64,000 nucleotides of DNA from Rotaria sordida (lineage: Eukaryota; Rotifera; Eurotatoria; Philodinida; Philodinidae): the NCBI GenBank assembly GCA_905250125.1, contig CAJNOL010000344.1, positions 2,924 to 66,923 of the forward strand. The letters are read 5' to 3'. Positions 35,934 through 57,533 of the stretch are shown piece by piece. The notes below the pieces were generated by a model. That model saw nothing but the letters and a program-made list of their open reading frames with translations, ran no database searches and was not told the origin of the DNA. Both the position numbers and the translations under genes were made by a program. Positions within the stretch are counted from its first letter, which is position 1. Every line of letters begins with the position of its first letter.

Positions 35934-37398
35934 TATTTCTTTGTGCGTTTTTCTTTTCGTTTTTTTTTTTTTCGTCGATGTTATTTATTATATTCTATTA
36001 TTAGTTTTTCCTTTTTGTTTTTTGTTCGATTTGTTGTCTCGTGCACATACACACAAACATAACAGATTAGATATATATGAAATATATAAATATATATATA
36101 TATATAAATTGTGTTGTATTCTCGATTTTCACGAGATATTGGTGTTTGTTTTGTATAAAAACAACTCTTTTGATAAATATAAAAATTTTCTGTATGTATT
36201 AAAATATATATAAATATATATACATAACTGACAACATTTAGTGATGAATTCGATTTAAATAAAACGTAATTTAAGGTTGCCTTATCTTTTAACTTCAAAA
36301 TTGTATACAAGACCTTGATAGTCTTGATTTCGAGGACAATTATAGCCATAGGTCTATATGGTACATTCATAAAATAAATCCATTGAGTGTATGAAGACAA
36401 TAAAAGGAAAAAAGAAAATGAATGATTTATATCACACAATTCTCGAGTTTATATAATGAACATTCATGCAATTAAAAGTTGTTTTCTCTTGCACACTCTT
36501 TCTCTCTCTCCTTGTTCGTGTATATGTATATCTGTCTAAATCTCAAAGTCATTTATTATGGCAAATATAAAAGAGAGAGAGAAAAAAATGACGTCGTTTA
36601 CGTTATTTTGTATTATTTGTTGCTATTACAGTGGTGTATTGAAGGCTCTTTTACTTAGAGAACGATATCATCATCTGTTGTGATTATTCGTCATCATTAT
36701 CGTCACTCTTGTTTTTCTTCTCTTGCTACACATTTCTTTTTTTTTTTTGCTATTTTTATTCGATAGGCTTTATGACCTTTTTTTTTCTTTCTGTAGTCCA
36801 TGTTATATACAATCTTCTTTTACATCTTCATTTCATCATATCCATCATCGTTTGTTCTAGTATTCTCATCCATATTTTCAAAGTTTTAATAGAAAAAAAA
36901 ATCTATGTAGTCAAATGTCATTTTATTTATTAAATTGTCCAATGACCTTCAACACTTTTCTTTTCTATTGACATATTCTTATCTTTATCTAGATTGAAAA
37001 CAGTGATTTAGTGTTTGATTTTCACCGAGACGAATATTATTATTCAATATTATAATAAACTATTTATAGTGCGAGGTAAAACTGTATACTAAAATTTTCA
37101 GATGTTTTATATTACTGTCGTTTTTTCCGGCTTCGCACTACCTATACCAACAAATGAAACTCTACACATAGTAGAAGGCAAAGAGAAATAGAGAGAACAT
37201 AACAGCGGCATACCCAAGAGAGAAGAAAGAAAGCAAGAAAAAAAGCGAACGAACAATCGACTCAATCGATAAAGAGCGAGTGCAAAAAGCAGGTCACCTC
37301 TTTCTTTAGTATCTCAACTTTGTTGTCGTCATCCTCAACTCTTGTTGTTAGTCGTCCACATTAACCACAACATATTTCTTCTCTTATCTATCTCTATC

Positions 37399-37445
<47 letters not shown>

Positions 37446-37533
37446 CGAATAACATATATAAATATCTATGGCATCAGAAGGTATGCAATAAAAGGTAATA
37501 ATAAAAAATTTTTCAAGAACAAATTATATTTCA
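35934..37533. other. Intergenic region between UTX and the NR2C receptor
   Basis: It contains the UTX 3' UTR (AATAAA at 36258-36263), several (TA)n tracts, and from about 37140 the less AT-rich 5' flank of the NR2C gene, ending in a long (TA)n microsatellite at 37405-37446. Frames on both strands here are low complexity. No other gene is seen. Confidence 0.6.
37405..37446. repeat. (TA)n microsatellite upstream of NR2C
   Basis: About 20 TA units with single interruptions, ending roughly 90 bp before the start codon and probably within the 5' UTR or proximal promoter. Shorter (TA)n runs also lie at 20074-20096, 24077-24092, 35346-35361 and 40979-41000. Confidence 0.85.
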
Positions 37534-40500
37534 ATGGGACGAAGACGAGATATTGATAATGATGATAATGAACAACAAACATCATCAATTATATCTTGTA
37601 TGACATCTAATTTAAATCAACATGAATCTCAAAACAATCCTATTCGAAATTTGGATGAAAATAAAATGAATGATGATGATAATGATCCATTAATACATGA
37701 TACAATATTACCACATAGAAAACGTATACGAAAAGATCCATTACAAAATGTTCAATCTTCACAATCGACAACATCCTGTAAAATATTAAATGTAAGTGTG
37801 TGTTTTTTATTTCCATATATTTATTAATTTAATAGAAAAGAAAAAAGAAAAATTTCTTAAATTAGCCTTATGAAAAGATAACTATTAACACATGTTAATA
37901 GTACTTTATCATCAATTTTACAAAAGCACCCTTGTAAAGTTGTCCTTGAACGCATGTTGTATGCAACAGCAATGTTTCTCGTACGAGTATGTCTACATAG
38001 AATAAGCGAGAGAGAGAGAGAAACAAGAAGAGTAAGATGGCAAGGACGATAGACGATATGTGAGGGCGACGGCCTTCGACTGTGAAGGTCGACAAAACAT
38101 TGGCGGCGGCCTTGTTGTAAGAACTATTACGTCTGACTTATGTCATTTGAATTGTTATATAAACGAGGAATATTTGTTTCGAAGACTAACAAATCGCTTC
38201 TAAACATCAAATTATATGTTCATCTATAAAGACAAGAAAAAAAAAACTCATGTAATTTTTATTATTATAAAAGAATTTATTCATGTATAAAGCATAAAAT
38301 CGATAATGAATTTTGACCTTGAATAATGTTTTAATAAATAACATATGTTATTCAAAATAATATAGAAGGATTTTATTTAATTGAACATGATTATTATTAA
38401 CATAAATGTAATTTTTAACTTTCTTTTATATTAATCGATAACAAAAAGAAAAGAAAACAAATTGACTTTGAATTTAGCCTATAAAGAACGACAAAGATTG
38501 ATTAAGAGAATAACATAAAATAGTATTCTATCAAAGATATTATATATAATGCAATTAATAACTTTTTCTCCGAGTTTTTCTTTTTTTGAAGAGCTATTTA
38601 TAGTTCAAAGACACTATGAACTTATTTCATGCATGTAAAGAAATCATTAAAACTATTTCACATGAATAATAAATTTTTAAATATATTTTAGTTGATTAAT
38701 TTCATAAGAATACGTGAAATGCTCGTCTTTTTTAAATAAAGGTGTGTGCAATCAGTTTTGAACTCAATTTTAGTTTTGTGATAATATAATTTAAATATGA
38801 AATTGTGTTTTTTTTTGCGTCATTTTTATATTATAATAAAAGGACGCAAAAATGTTTATTTTTATTCTAAATCTTCGACAAAATCACATTCATTAAATAT
38901 AAAAAATATTAATAATTCAATAATATTCTCATTTCCGGAATTTTTCTGAAAAAATTCAAATTCTCAAAGAACTTCAAAATTTTCTATTGCTTATTTCTAA
39001 GAATAAAAATTCATTCAATCTAGCTATTTCATAGCTGTGAAAGTTCTTTTTTTTTTCATAGATATAATACCTTATTACCATAAACTATTTTTCTTTAATA
39101 CTTGCGGAAAAATTTTTTCTCGATTAGAAAATTAATAAAATCATTAAAAAATGATGTTTCTTGTATTTTTTAAGGATGAAAATACTCATAATTCAAATTC
39201 TCTCAATGTCGAAGCTGATTCCATGTGTTCAATAGATATTCCATCCATATCTCCTTTTCATCAACGAAATCAATTAACAGCTGCAGCAAATGGTCTATTA
39301 AGTCTTTCAAGTTCATCAAAAAAAAAAACTTTTTTTTTTTAAATAAATTTTATTTTTTAAATAGATTCTTTATTTATTAATAATGAAGATAATCTTAATG
39401 AATGTCATTCAAATTTTACAAATAGTGATGGAACAACATCAACAACTGATGGAAATTTATCTTTATTATGTTGTGTTTGTCAAGATCGTGCGTCTGGTAG
39501 ACATTATGGTGTACTATCATGTGAAGTAAACAAAAATCAATTAATTCTATTTAATTTTATTAATCGTTTTTCTTTTTTTTTTTTTTATTTAGGGTTGTAA
39601 AGGATTTTTTAAACGTAGTATTCGTAAACAAGTATTATATACATGTCTTAGTACAAAAGAATGTCCTATAAATAAATTTATGCGAAATAGGTAGATAATC
39701 AATGATTATAAAATGCTTTTTTTTTTTTAAAGTTCTTTTTTTTTGTTAAGATGTCAATATTGTCGATTACAAAAATGTCTTCAAGTTGGTATGCGTGTTG
39801 AAGCTGTTCAAAATGAACGACGACCTTATACAAGTCATAATGATAATAAACATGATTTAATGACAAATAGTATTAATAATCAAAGAATACGAAAACAAAA
39901 TGATGCAATATCATTAAATACAGTAAGAAAAATAATATACACAAGTAAAATAAATTCAATAATGAATTTTATTTTTATTTCTAGTTAATTACTTCATCAT
40001 CAAATGGAATTTATCCATTGACATCATTTTTAGCTAATTTAACAAATAATCGAGATAGTATAACACAAACAACGACAACAACAACAACAAATGAAAATAA
40101 AATTCAACAACAAAGTACTCTTCATAGTATTCTTACATCAACATCAAGAATTAAATCACCAACACGTATATATAAAAATATTTTGTTTATTTTAATTTAT
40201 AATAAAAAGAATTGTTTTTGTTTTTATAGCTGTATTTCTTTCTCCACCATCTTCATCTTCATCATCAACATCAAGTACAACTAATCTTCGTATTGATTGT
40301 AATATAAAAAGTGAAACAATGGATACAATTAAAACTAATAATAATCATCATCATCAACAACAAACACTTGCAATTTCAAGAGCTTTTGATAATTTAGCTA
40401 AAGCTGCAGCTCAAGTAAAAAATTTTTTTTTTATCGAATTTTTTTTTGTTTTGCAATTCTTTATTTAGTCTCGATCAAATACAACTAATAATCCATTATC

Positions 40501-41684
40501 TCTTATGCAACAACAACATTTATTTAATGAAAAACGTTATTGGGAACAAGTTGAACGTTAGTATTAGTTCTTCTTTGTTTTTCTTTGAATGTATATTTTT
40601 TTATTTAAATCAAGGTCCATTAGTTACTGATCAAACAAGTAAATTTACAATAACACCACCAACAAATCGAGATTTTCAACAAACACAATTATTATTACCA
40701 ACAAATAGTTTTATATGTGAATCAGCATCACGTATTCTTTTTCAATCAATTGATTGGATTAAAAATAATACATGTTTTCAAACACTTGAGTAAAGAATTT
40801 TTTTTTAAACTTTCAAAAAGAATATGAAATCAGAAGATATATTTCATTTCTTTGTAAAGATCACAAACACAAATAATACTTTTACAAAATCATTGGTTAC
40901 CATTATTTATTCTCAGTCTACTTCAATGTTCATCAACAATTAATTTAGCAAATATTCTTAATGCTTTACTTGCGAGTAAATATATATATATATATATATA
41001 TACATATATGATTCAATTTCTTTTTTCTTTTTTTGTAAAAATTTCGATAGAAAAAAAAATGAATTTTTTTTTATCATTTTAATTTTCTTCTTTAGGAAAA
41101 CTGGATAATAATGAAACGAACAAATGGCTTGAATTACGACGTATTCAAACACTTTTTTATGAATTCGATCGTCTACATGTAACAGACATTGAATTTGCCT
41201 ATTTAAAATTAATGTCAGTTTTTAATCCTATTAATGATACTGGTAAATAAATTTTTTTTCTTTTATTGTTTTTTATGTAATTTTTTTTTATTGTATTAAA
41301 TTAGATTATATATTATCATATGATCAAATTGATGCATATCGTACATTAACATATAAAGAATTACATGATTATATAAATGATCGATTAATAGCAACATCCT
41401 ATGAAGAATATTGTGGTGATAGTGAACGATTAGGTCGACTTTTACTTAAATTACCATCATTATCTGAACTTGATACAAGTATTATTGAAGAACTTTTTTT
41501 TGTTGGACTTATAGGTATATGAGTCTAATGTTATTGTTATTTTTTTTTTTGTTAAATAAATATTTTATTTTCTAAAATAAATAGGTTCAGTACAAATTCA
41601 TAAAATCATTCCATGTATTCTTAAAATGGATGTTGCATCATCATCATCACCACCAATAATCAAATGTGAAAAGAGTGAACAATC

Positions 41685-41726
<42 letters not shown>

Positions 41727-41766
41727 GCAACAACAACAACAATCACTCGTATCGTCATCCTTGTAG
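37534..41766 (+). CDS. NR2C: Nuclear receptor of the NR2C (TR2/TR4, Hr78) group (13 exons)
   Basis: NR2C orphan receptors are DNA-binding transcription factors in the nucleus. Exons: 37534-37791, 39175-39310, 39365-39525, 39593-39690, 39751-39922, 39985-40165, 40230-40414, 40469-40556, 40615-40789, 40860-40975, 41096-41242, 41305-41514, 41585-41766; 702 aa. The DNA-binding domain spans exons 3-5: [15 protein letters not shown]-box [14 protein letters not shown], then [11 protein letters not shown] and the T/A-box [13 protein letters not shown], with all eight zinc cysteines. A Ser/Thr/Asn-rich hinge follows. The ligand-binding domain (exons 9-13) has the NR2C-specific [25 protein letters not shown] and [18 protein letters not shown]. 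The C-terminus is a polyglutamine run (CAA/CAG repeats at about 41687-41742) ending SLVSSSL. The N-terminal acidic region is long and poorly conserved. Intron 1 is 1.4 kb; the others are 50-120 nt. Confidence 0.95.
41684..41742 (+). repeat. CAA/CAG triplet repeat coding polyglutamine
   Basis: About 19 consecutive Gln codons, mostly CAA with one CAG, in the last exon of the NR2C gene just before its stop. Such tracts are prone to length change. In another frame it gives a false poly-Asn frame. Confidence 0.9.
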
Positions 41767-42194
41767 AAGAAAAGAAATTTATTATCCGGTGTTTACACTA
41801 TTCTTCCTAGTTTTGTTGTTTCTATTATCTCAGGTGTGTGTGAGTGCGAGTGTTTATCCCCGTATTTATTTTATTTTATTTTTTGTTTGTGTACGTTTTG
41901 CCTTTTTTTTTCTTTCTAATGAGTGGTTGGTGTAGTCATAGCGTATGTGTGTGAGAAAGTGCTCCTATTCTTGTAAGCAAGAGACAAACAATTGACCATA
42001 TCTCAGGCAAATAATGAAGCTCATCAAGTTATATTTTATAATTCTCATTTTGAATTTATTAAGTTGGTAACTATAAGAAATGATGATAAATTTAATGAAT
42101 TTTGATTCTGAACAAAAAAAACGTATATTTTCAAGAAATATGAACTAAAAAACAAATACATTTTGTCTATTCGACATATGTTGTTGAGTTTAAT

Positions 42195-44275
42195 TTTTCA
42201 GATTTAATATTGGATACATATATGTATACATTGACTGTCAACATTATTAATTTTATTTTGTATATATCTCTAAAATTAGATGAACCAGGATGATCTGATA
42301 TTCATTAGATAATAGTTCGTAGTCTCTAGTATACTAGTCAAAAATTTTAGATCAATCCATTAATATATTTAGTTTTTATTGACAATACAATAATAACATG
42401 CTGTTTTTCATCCTTTCAAAATTGTCTGACCAATTTTTTTTTGCACACTGCTGCGCACCTGTTATAAATTAAAGTTTTCTTTATAATACATAATTCAATA
42501 GAACAAATTATATTCTACGTAAGAAGTACCTCTTATTGTAACCTTTCATTGAGTATGGATTTAAAAAACCATGTTTGTTTTTGATCTCTATCGAAAATTT
42601 TTGAACAAAAAAAACGACAAGAGATATTTTCCTTTCATATAATGTTTAGCCATTTTTATAGCTAAATATACATATAATAAGAGTACTACGAATTGCATGA
42701 GATATTCTATGTAAATAGATATTTCATGTCGAAAAATAGTGTTGATCGGCTCCTATGTATACATCAATTACAAATAGACCTTGTTGTACGATCTCATCCA
42801 CGTAATAAAGGAAGTTTAAAAAATTCTTTTAACTCTTTACCTCCTCATTGGCAACAGAGATTGTCATTTTTAGAAACATTGCAGAAAATGTAAAACGGGT
42901 GATATCAAAAAACTCTTTCTATACTGTGTGTAGAGAATTTTCTAAGCTACTGATTAGTTAAAAAAAATATTTTATATCCTTGCTCAGTTTCTAAGATATA
43001 CGACTTACAAAAGAGACAATTATGAGATTATTAAAAAGAGGACCTCTTCTTTTAATGCCAATCGGAGTTGCCAAATTACTGTGCATACAGGAAAGCACAC
43101 CTAGTCGATCGGCTTATATTATTGGCCTATTGAAGAGGATAACACTCTGTTTCAATAATTATTTTATTAGTGACTCTTCTGGAATCGTTATGAGAGATAA
43201 ACACTTAACAGCATAAACTTGTAGGGTCTTTTTTCGTACAAAACTCTTATATTTAAAATCAAAATCGATTATATCACTCAAGTTATATACCTTTGTTACA
43301 TTATACATAGCATGCATAAAAAGTTTAACGTAATTTCAGCAACAGACTGGATATGTACCTCACCAAAAAAATAATATACCGAATGAAATTTAACATAGCG
43401 CATTATTCTAAACTTTATTCTCGATCTACATCGACGTGACGCGCAAAAATTGGCTATGTATTTAATGAAACCTGCACCTAGGCTACCGCTGGGACTACAG
43501 TAAGCTTTTTAATTCAGCTATTTATAATGTAACAAAAGTATATGACTTCAGTGATATAATTGATTTTGATTTCAAATATAAGGCTTTTGCACGAAAAACG
43601 TCTCCTTACAAATCTACGTTGCTGAAACAATTTTTTATATCATCTTCAATGCATTAATGAGATCGTGCAAGAAGATCTTTCTGTAATTGACGTATACATA
43701 GGAGACGATCAATACTATTTTCCGACATGAAATATCTATTCAAATAGAATATATCTCATGCAATTTGTAGTTCTCCTACTATTTATATATTCAGCAATAA
43801 GACTGGCTAAATATTACATGAAAGAAAAAGTCTTTAATTCCATTTTTATTGGAAAGCTTCAGTATGGGTAAGAAAAAAAACATTGTTTTTACACCCATAC
43901 TCAAAGAAAAACTACAATAAAAAGTACTCCTTGTGTAAAACAGAATTTGTTCTATAGAATCATGTATTATAAATAAAATTTCAACTTACAACAGGCACCC
44001 AACAGTTTGAAAAAAAATTGGTTGGATAATTGTGGAAGAATGAGAAAACGGCGTGCTGTGATTTTATCGTCAATAAAAACTAAATATATCAATGAATTGA
44101 TCTGAAATTTTATACTAATGTACTAGAGACTATGGACTGTAATCTAACGAAAGTTAGATCATTCTAGCTTATCTAATTTTTTTTTTAATATACACAAAAT
44201 ACAATAGAATTATCTACTAGTTGAATAGTTTTGACAGCTACAGTATATATATCTGAAAAATGTCCTCTATTGTGA
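42195..44275. repeat. Foldback element B (about 2.1 kb palindrome with insertion in one arm)
   Basis: Outer arms 42195-42850 and about 43620-44275 pair around 43227: GTCTCTAGTATACTAGT at 42323 against ACTAATGTACTAGAGAC at 44114; AGAACAAATTATATTCT against CAGAATTTGTTCT; TCCTATGTATAC against GTATACATAGGA; GCATGAGATAT against ATATCTCATGC. Inner arms 43213-43345 and 43495-43620 pair around 43414 (ATCAAAATCGATTATATCAC against GTGATATAATTGATTTTGAT). The shift of centre means roughly 374 bp (about 42845-43212) was inserted in the left arm or lost from the right. It fills the whole space between the converging 3' ends of NR2C and ABCC. Small frames at 42693 and 43022 match no family. Confidence 0.87.
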
Positions 44276-44796
44276 TCTGAACTTGGAAGCTATGAACACT
44301 TTTTTGTAATATTTACTCCTGAAAAAAAATAGTTTTAGTCGATTTTTAAGTCTATTATCATCATAAAAACACATTTAGAAAAATTAATTATATATTCTGA
44401 AAGCGTTCGAAGTTTTCTATCACTCTGTATGCTTATGCTTTAATTAGTACCTACTGGTTGGTAAATAAATCAGCTGCAATAAAGACATCCTCATCGTCAA
44501 ATTCCCACTAACTGAATTTTGTTACTATCTTCTCAGTTATCTCTATCATTCTATATATTTCCCTCTTGTCTTATGTTCAAATTCTGATAAATAAAGTGAG
44601 TAGTATTCTTATGAAATAGATTTTTAAAATTATAATTATATATGCTGGAATTCTCTACCATTCGGAATTTTTTGAAACAAGAAACAAAAGAAAGAAATAG
44701 TTGAAACATCTAGGTTTCCAGCATTTAGTTACACTTTTTTATAACACAATGCTGAACATTAGTATATACGAAGAAAATAAAAAACAAAAATACATT

Positions 44797-53123
<8,327 letters not shown>

Positions 53124-53625
53124 CTATATGAAAACAATATGTTTTTTTTTGTGGCTTGTGCGTTGTACTTTTTTTTTCTATCTAGTTCTCTTGTTGTATT
53201 AAATATCAGCTATAATATAAAAGCATCCTGTGATACATACAACGAAAAACAACAAGAATCTATGAGTCAATGAAACGATCTTTTTCTTCTCTATAACCAT
53301 ATGTTGACTGTCTCAGATAAGTACACTGCGTATATATCTAGATACGCAATCAATTAAATAGTATTTATCTAATGTAACTAGAAATGATGAAATATTTCGT
53401 CAGTACATGTGCTGATATTCCAAGTGAATAATTATTTAAAAAAAAACGATCTGAAAAATACGAAATCCTTTGAGATATTAGAATTAGTACTAAATAATCG
53501 AAATTTTTCATATAATTGAAACCCAGAATAACAAATTACATAAAAAATACTATAGAGTAAATTCATGGGTATCCAACCATTCATTTGGAAAAAGTTTATT
53601 TTTATCACCTTTTTCATGCTAATGA

Positions 53626-54130
53626 GATGGAAAATAGTTAGAAGATAACTTTAGTCAAAAAAACTTATTGACTTTTTACATGAAATAGCTGACATTTATT
53701 GAAGTATTTTCTCGAAGCATCTTATGAGGACCATCGAAATTATTGTAATATTTTGTGTTTATATTTTGCCAACTAGTAGAAGATCAATAGACTAGAATAA
53801 TCATCAAAGAATTCTTCATTCGATTGAGATTTAATAGAAATATAAGTGTTTCAAAATATAATATCTTTAGAAAATTATAGAAATATGGAAATTTTCTGTA
53901 TTTTGAAAACATTCATGTCTGGATCAAATCTCAAGCAAAAGAAAAATCCTTTGGTGATCGTTCTGATCTATTAGTTCTCTACTAGTACTCAAAATATGAG
54001 CTCAAAATATTGTAATACCTTCGATGGTCTCCATAGTATGTTTCAAGAAAATACTTCAAATCTTTCAGCCATTTCATGTAAAAGTCAATAACTTTTTTCG
54101 ACTAAAGTTATTTTCTAACTATTTCCCATC
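53626..54130. repeat. Foldback element G (505 bp)
   Basis: Ends GATGGAAAATAGTTAGAAGA and ATTTTCTAACTATTTCCCATC; the arms also pair through ACTTTAGTC / GACTAAAGT, TTATTGACTTTTACATGAAA / TTTCATGTAAAAGTCAATAA, GAAGTATTTTCTCGAA / CAAGAAAATACTTC and ATGAGGACCATCGAA / TTCGATGGTCTCCAT. Arms are about 130-150 bp. No coding frame. Confidence 0.88.
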
Positions 54131-54566
54131 CAACTACCATAAAAAAAAACTTTCCATAACTGGACTCAGATACTGTACCCATTAGCCGACTAGACCTAAT
54201 CGACATCTGGCAGATATTTTCACAGTCACGGTACGGTTTTCAGACTTTTATTTTATATGAGAAAGTGTACTCTCTAGTTTCTTCTATAAATATGATTCAG
54301 GATTCATTTCGTGTCTTTCTGCTTGTAAAATCCGATCAACTTCGCTGAGTATAAGTTTGCTTGTTGTTGATGCCGCTAGAATTTAACGCAATGTTGTTGC
54401 CAAACTTCATAATTGTGAATATCTATATATGAATACTTTTTCCATCACGACAAGATATATTTACCTTTTTGATAATTCATTTTTCCTTTTCATTAATTCA
54501 GTTACTTCATCATATGGGTTTATCATCATCTGTAGATGAATTTTCATTTGAAACGAATTCTCTCGA

Positions 54567-54690
54567 TAAAACAATTTCTTTTTCCGCTTCCTATGACCTG
54601 TTCTCAAGTACAATAAATTGCTCAATCACGATCGAACTGATTTTCACTTCTATGGTTTTATATAAGTTAACAGTTTGAAAACGTTAAAAA
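54567..54690 (+). repeat. Dispersed repeat, copy 2
   Basis: Same-orientation partner of 3155-3290: shares TTCTCAAGTACAATAAATTG, GATCGAAC, a TTTTATATA-type spacer and AGTTTGAAAA-GTTAAA. Confidence 0.7.
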
Positions 54691-56591
54691 TATTTTGAAA
54701 TATCAAGGTCTCATTAATTGCCGAGTCGAATCCAAGTATGAGATTATACTCGGGACTCGAACTCATGCTTCAGGTTGGGTCGGATATCGGGTACCCGACC
54801 CAACTGCAAGATACTAATACCCATCGATTTACTCTATACCAAATTAAGCTGATTTTTTTTACCAAAAGAAAAATAATCTGCTAAATTTTCTTTGACATAG
54901 TGCATTTCATTTATCAATAAAACTATTTTAAAGAATTGTTTTTCATAACTAACCATTATATGTCTGGCAATAAATGTTATATATGCCATACAATTAATAA
55001 AACACATCTATTTATTAATAAATCAATATGGTTAATTCGAATCATTTGCCTAACTACTATAATGGAATGTAAAGACTAATAGTTCTATTTGTATTCACAT
55101 GAAAAATATCAATATTCATCTAGATTGGTTAGTTTCGAAATAATTAGTTGATTGTATAAATGATAAATTATTTGTTTAAATTTTATTTAGTTATCTGAAT
55201 ATGGTTTTTTTTTCAAATTAAGTTCATTGATAATAATATCCACTTTTCTCAAGGCTACGATAAAAAAACCCCTTTAATCATGCGCCTCTCTCAACCAGAA
55301 CTAACATACGATATAAATAATTCATCTACGTCGTAGACTCATTTACCTCTTTTGAACTGATGTGAAAATATCGAAGATATGAATAATTATAACTCTTTTT
55401 TTTTTATCTTAGTATGTCGTTAAAAGCAAAGTTTTATTTTTTTTTATTAGATTATTTTATTGTTCGATGAATACGCAAGTGTAATGCATATATTTTAATT
55501 ATCAATATATTTCTGTATAACTATTTATGTACTTGAAATTCGATTGTATACACTTCATTACTAATGAATGCTGTTCAGCACGTCTAGTAATTAATTCAGG
55601 CATCGCAGTGTGTGTCATGATCTCAGCAAAACTCTTTCAAAAAAAATGACTCCTTCATTTAGTTTATCAGGACTCTGCGACTTATGTGAATAAACAAAAA
55701 TACGAAAAAAGTACATTCAGATAACAATCTCTTCTGTTCTTCTTGGATAAAAGAAAAAGCAATGTATTACAATTAGTACTAATTTACATTTTCCGTCAAG
55801 TGAAAAATCAGTATTTGAAAAAAGATAATTACAATTGTCCTTTATTTTTGATAATTTTCATTAATATCATATTCTTCATTATTAAAGATTAATATATAGG
55901 ATAACTTAAAGATTTCAAGATGAAAGAAAAAAAAACTTTCCGCTTGTCTAATTCAGCTTCATATATAAGTGTATTTAGAGAAGAAATCATGTTAATGCAT
56001 TGCTTTTTTGATCTATGAATCTGAGTGATCCTTAAAATAGATGTGGTTTGAAGTAAACCATCAGTTCTAAAAGTACATTTTGACAAACAATTATTCTATA
56101 TGAGAAAATTAAATAGAAGATTTTTTTTCTCTCTCTCTTTTAATACAACTACTGTTAGCTTAAAGTTTCTAGATAGAATCAATGCGCGTCATTTATTGTG
56201 GACTTTGCTTTTGAAAATTAAACTCATAGAGTATTGTGCACGTGAAAAAAAATTTCTTTTTATTTTTAGACTTTTATTAAGGATACTGAACTGTTTTTAT
56301 TTCAAGGTTCATTATTTAAACATCAAATAGTCAACTTGTTTTTTCAGTTTTTAACTGTGAAGAAAAGTTAACATGGTTCGTCCGCATTGTAAAATGCACT
56401 TTAAAAGAAAAATTCATGTCTTATATTTTTTTTAGAATCTAAGTATCAATTAAAATAAACTCAATCTGATATTTTATTTGGTAAATTTATACATCGACAT
56501 ATATATATATATCATATCAGACAACACAATTACAATATTTACTAATTCATTTTAGTTTTTGACACTTGCTGCTTTCATAAATTCAATCAAG

Positions 56592-57533
56592 ATGGATTCA
56601 AATAAAGTGGAAATGATTGTTGTTACTATTTTTCAAATTCCATCCTTCTGTTGTGCTATGATTATTTTCTTTAAATTTCTTGAAAAAACAAGTCCATTAA
56701 GACGTTTACAAAACCAGTTACTTATGTATTTATTAATCTTTGCTACATGTACTATTATTATTGAATTACCTAATACACAAAAATTCCTTTGGACAGGTTC
56801 TGTCACTATTCAGAGATATTGGTTTTGTTATTTTTGGAATATACTATTTTCTGCTATGGCTACGCTTAATCGTGCTCTAACAGCATTCATGTCTATTGAA
56901 CGTCATTTTCTTGTATTTCATCCTCATATCTATCGTACTAGTCGTTCACGTTTTTTATTTCATTACAGTCCTCTCATATGTATTATCGTAATCATTATAA
57001 TCTATATATCAGTCACACATATCTCCGTTACATGTCCAAATCATCCGTTCAATTATTCGATGTTTTTGTGTGGTTATACATGTGCATCGATTGTAGAAAA
57101 TTTTGGTACAACTTACGTATGGTTATATGTTTTTTTACCAACAATGGTGACAACTATTGCTTGTTTATTATTACCTATTCGATTTATTATTCAGAAACGA
57201 CATTTTCAACGTATACAATGGTATCGTGCACGAAAAATGATTATTCAAACAAGTTTTATTGCTAGTATATATACAATTTGTTGGTTACCAAATGTAATTA
57301 TTCTTCAATTACTTATCAATAAACATATATCTACAATTAGTCCAGTTATAAATTTATTTTTAACATTTACACCATATGTAACTTCATTATTAACTCCATT
57401 CATTGTTCTTCATACAGCATCGGGATGGATAAGACCTGCAATAATACAACGAATTAAATGTCGGTTGTTTCCACCACGTCAAGGAGTTATTCAACCAATT
57501 ACTAACTTAGTAGTTAATCAAGCAAATCATTAA
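56592..57533 (+). CDS. Rhodopsin-type (class A) G-protein-coupled receptor, orphan
   Basis: A 313-aa intronless seven-helix receptor for the plasma membrane. Hydrophobic segments lie near residues 8-28, 45-65, 80-105, 130-150, 180-205, 230-255 and 265-285. Class A marks: the DRY site is replaced by ERH in the sequence SIERHF at the end of helix 3, and helix 6 has CWLPN (the CWxP switch). Helix 7 has TPFIVLH where NPxxY is expected. Two cysteines fit the helix 3 to loop 2 disulphide. Receptors of this short, divergent kind are common in rotifers; ligand unknown. I chose the ATG at 56592; the frame is open for 11 more codons upstream without an ATG and an AG precedes it, so a 5' exon is possible. 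Confidence 0.85.
   Translation: MDSNKVEMIVVTIFQIPSFCCAMIIFFKFLEKTSPLRRLQNQLLMYLLIFATCTIIIELPNTQKFLWTGSVTIQRYWFCYFWNILFSAMATLNRALTAFMSIERHFLVFHPHIYRTSRSRFLFHYSPLICIIVIIIIYISVTHISVTCPNHPFNYSMFLCGYTCASIVENFGTTYVWLYVFLPTMVTTIACLLLPIRFIIQKRHFQRIQWYRARKMIIQTSFIASIYTICWLPNVIILQLLINKHISTISPVINLFLTFTPYVTSLLTPFIVLHTASGWIRPAIIQRIKCRLFPPRQGVIQPITNLVVNQANH

Larger units (their letters stand above)
53124..56591. other. Intergenic region between the ABCC and GPCR genes (divergent)
   Basis: Holds foldback G (53626-54130), the second copy of the dispersed repeat (54567-54690), a short GC-richer inverted motif around 54775-54806 (GGTTGGGTCGG / CCCGACCCAAC) and AT-rich DNA. Both flanking genes point away, so their promoters lie here. 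No coding frame is supported. Confidence 0.6.

Noticed and set aside
35941-36439. Overlapping frames on both strands after the UTX stop codon
   Set aside because: Low-complexity Phe/Tyr/Ile sequence from (TA)n and T-rich DNA in the 3' UTR; no family.
41666-41935. Poly-Asn open frame on the plus strand
   Set aside because: It is the CAA/CAG repeat of the last NR2C exon read in a shifted frame; the polyglutamine frame continues the receptor ligand-binding domain in phase.
54770-54806. GGGTCGG...CCGACCC motif as part of an LTR
   Set aside because: The short inverted motif is clear, but there is no second copy, no TG/CA ends and no target duplication around it.
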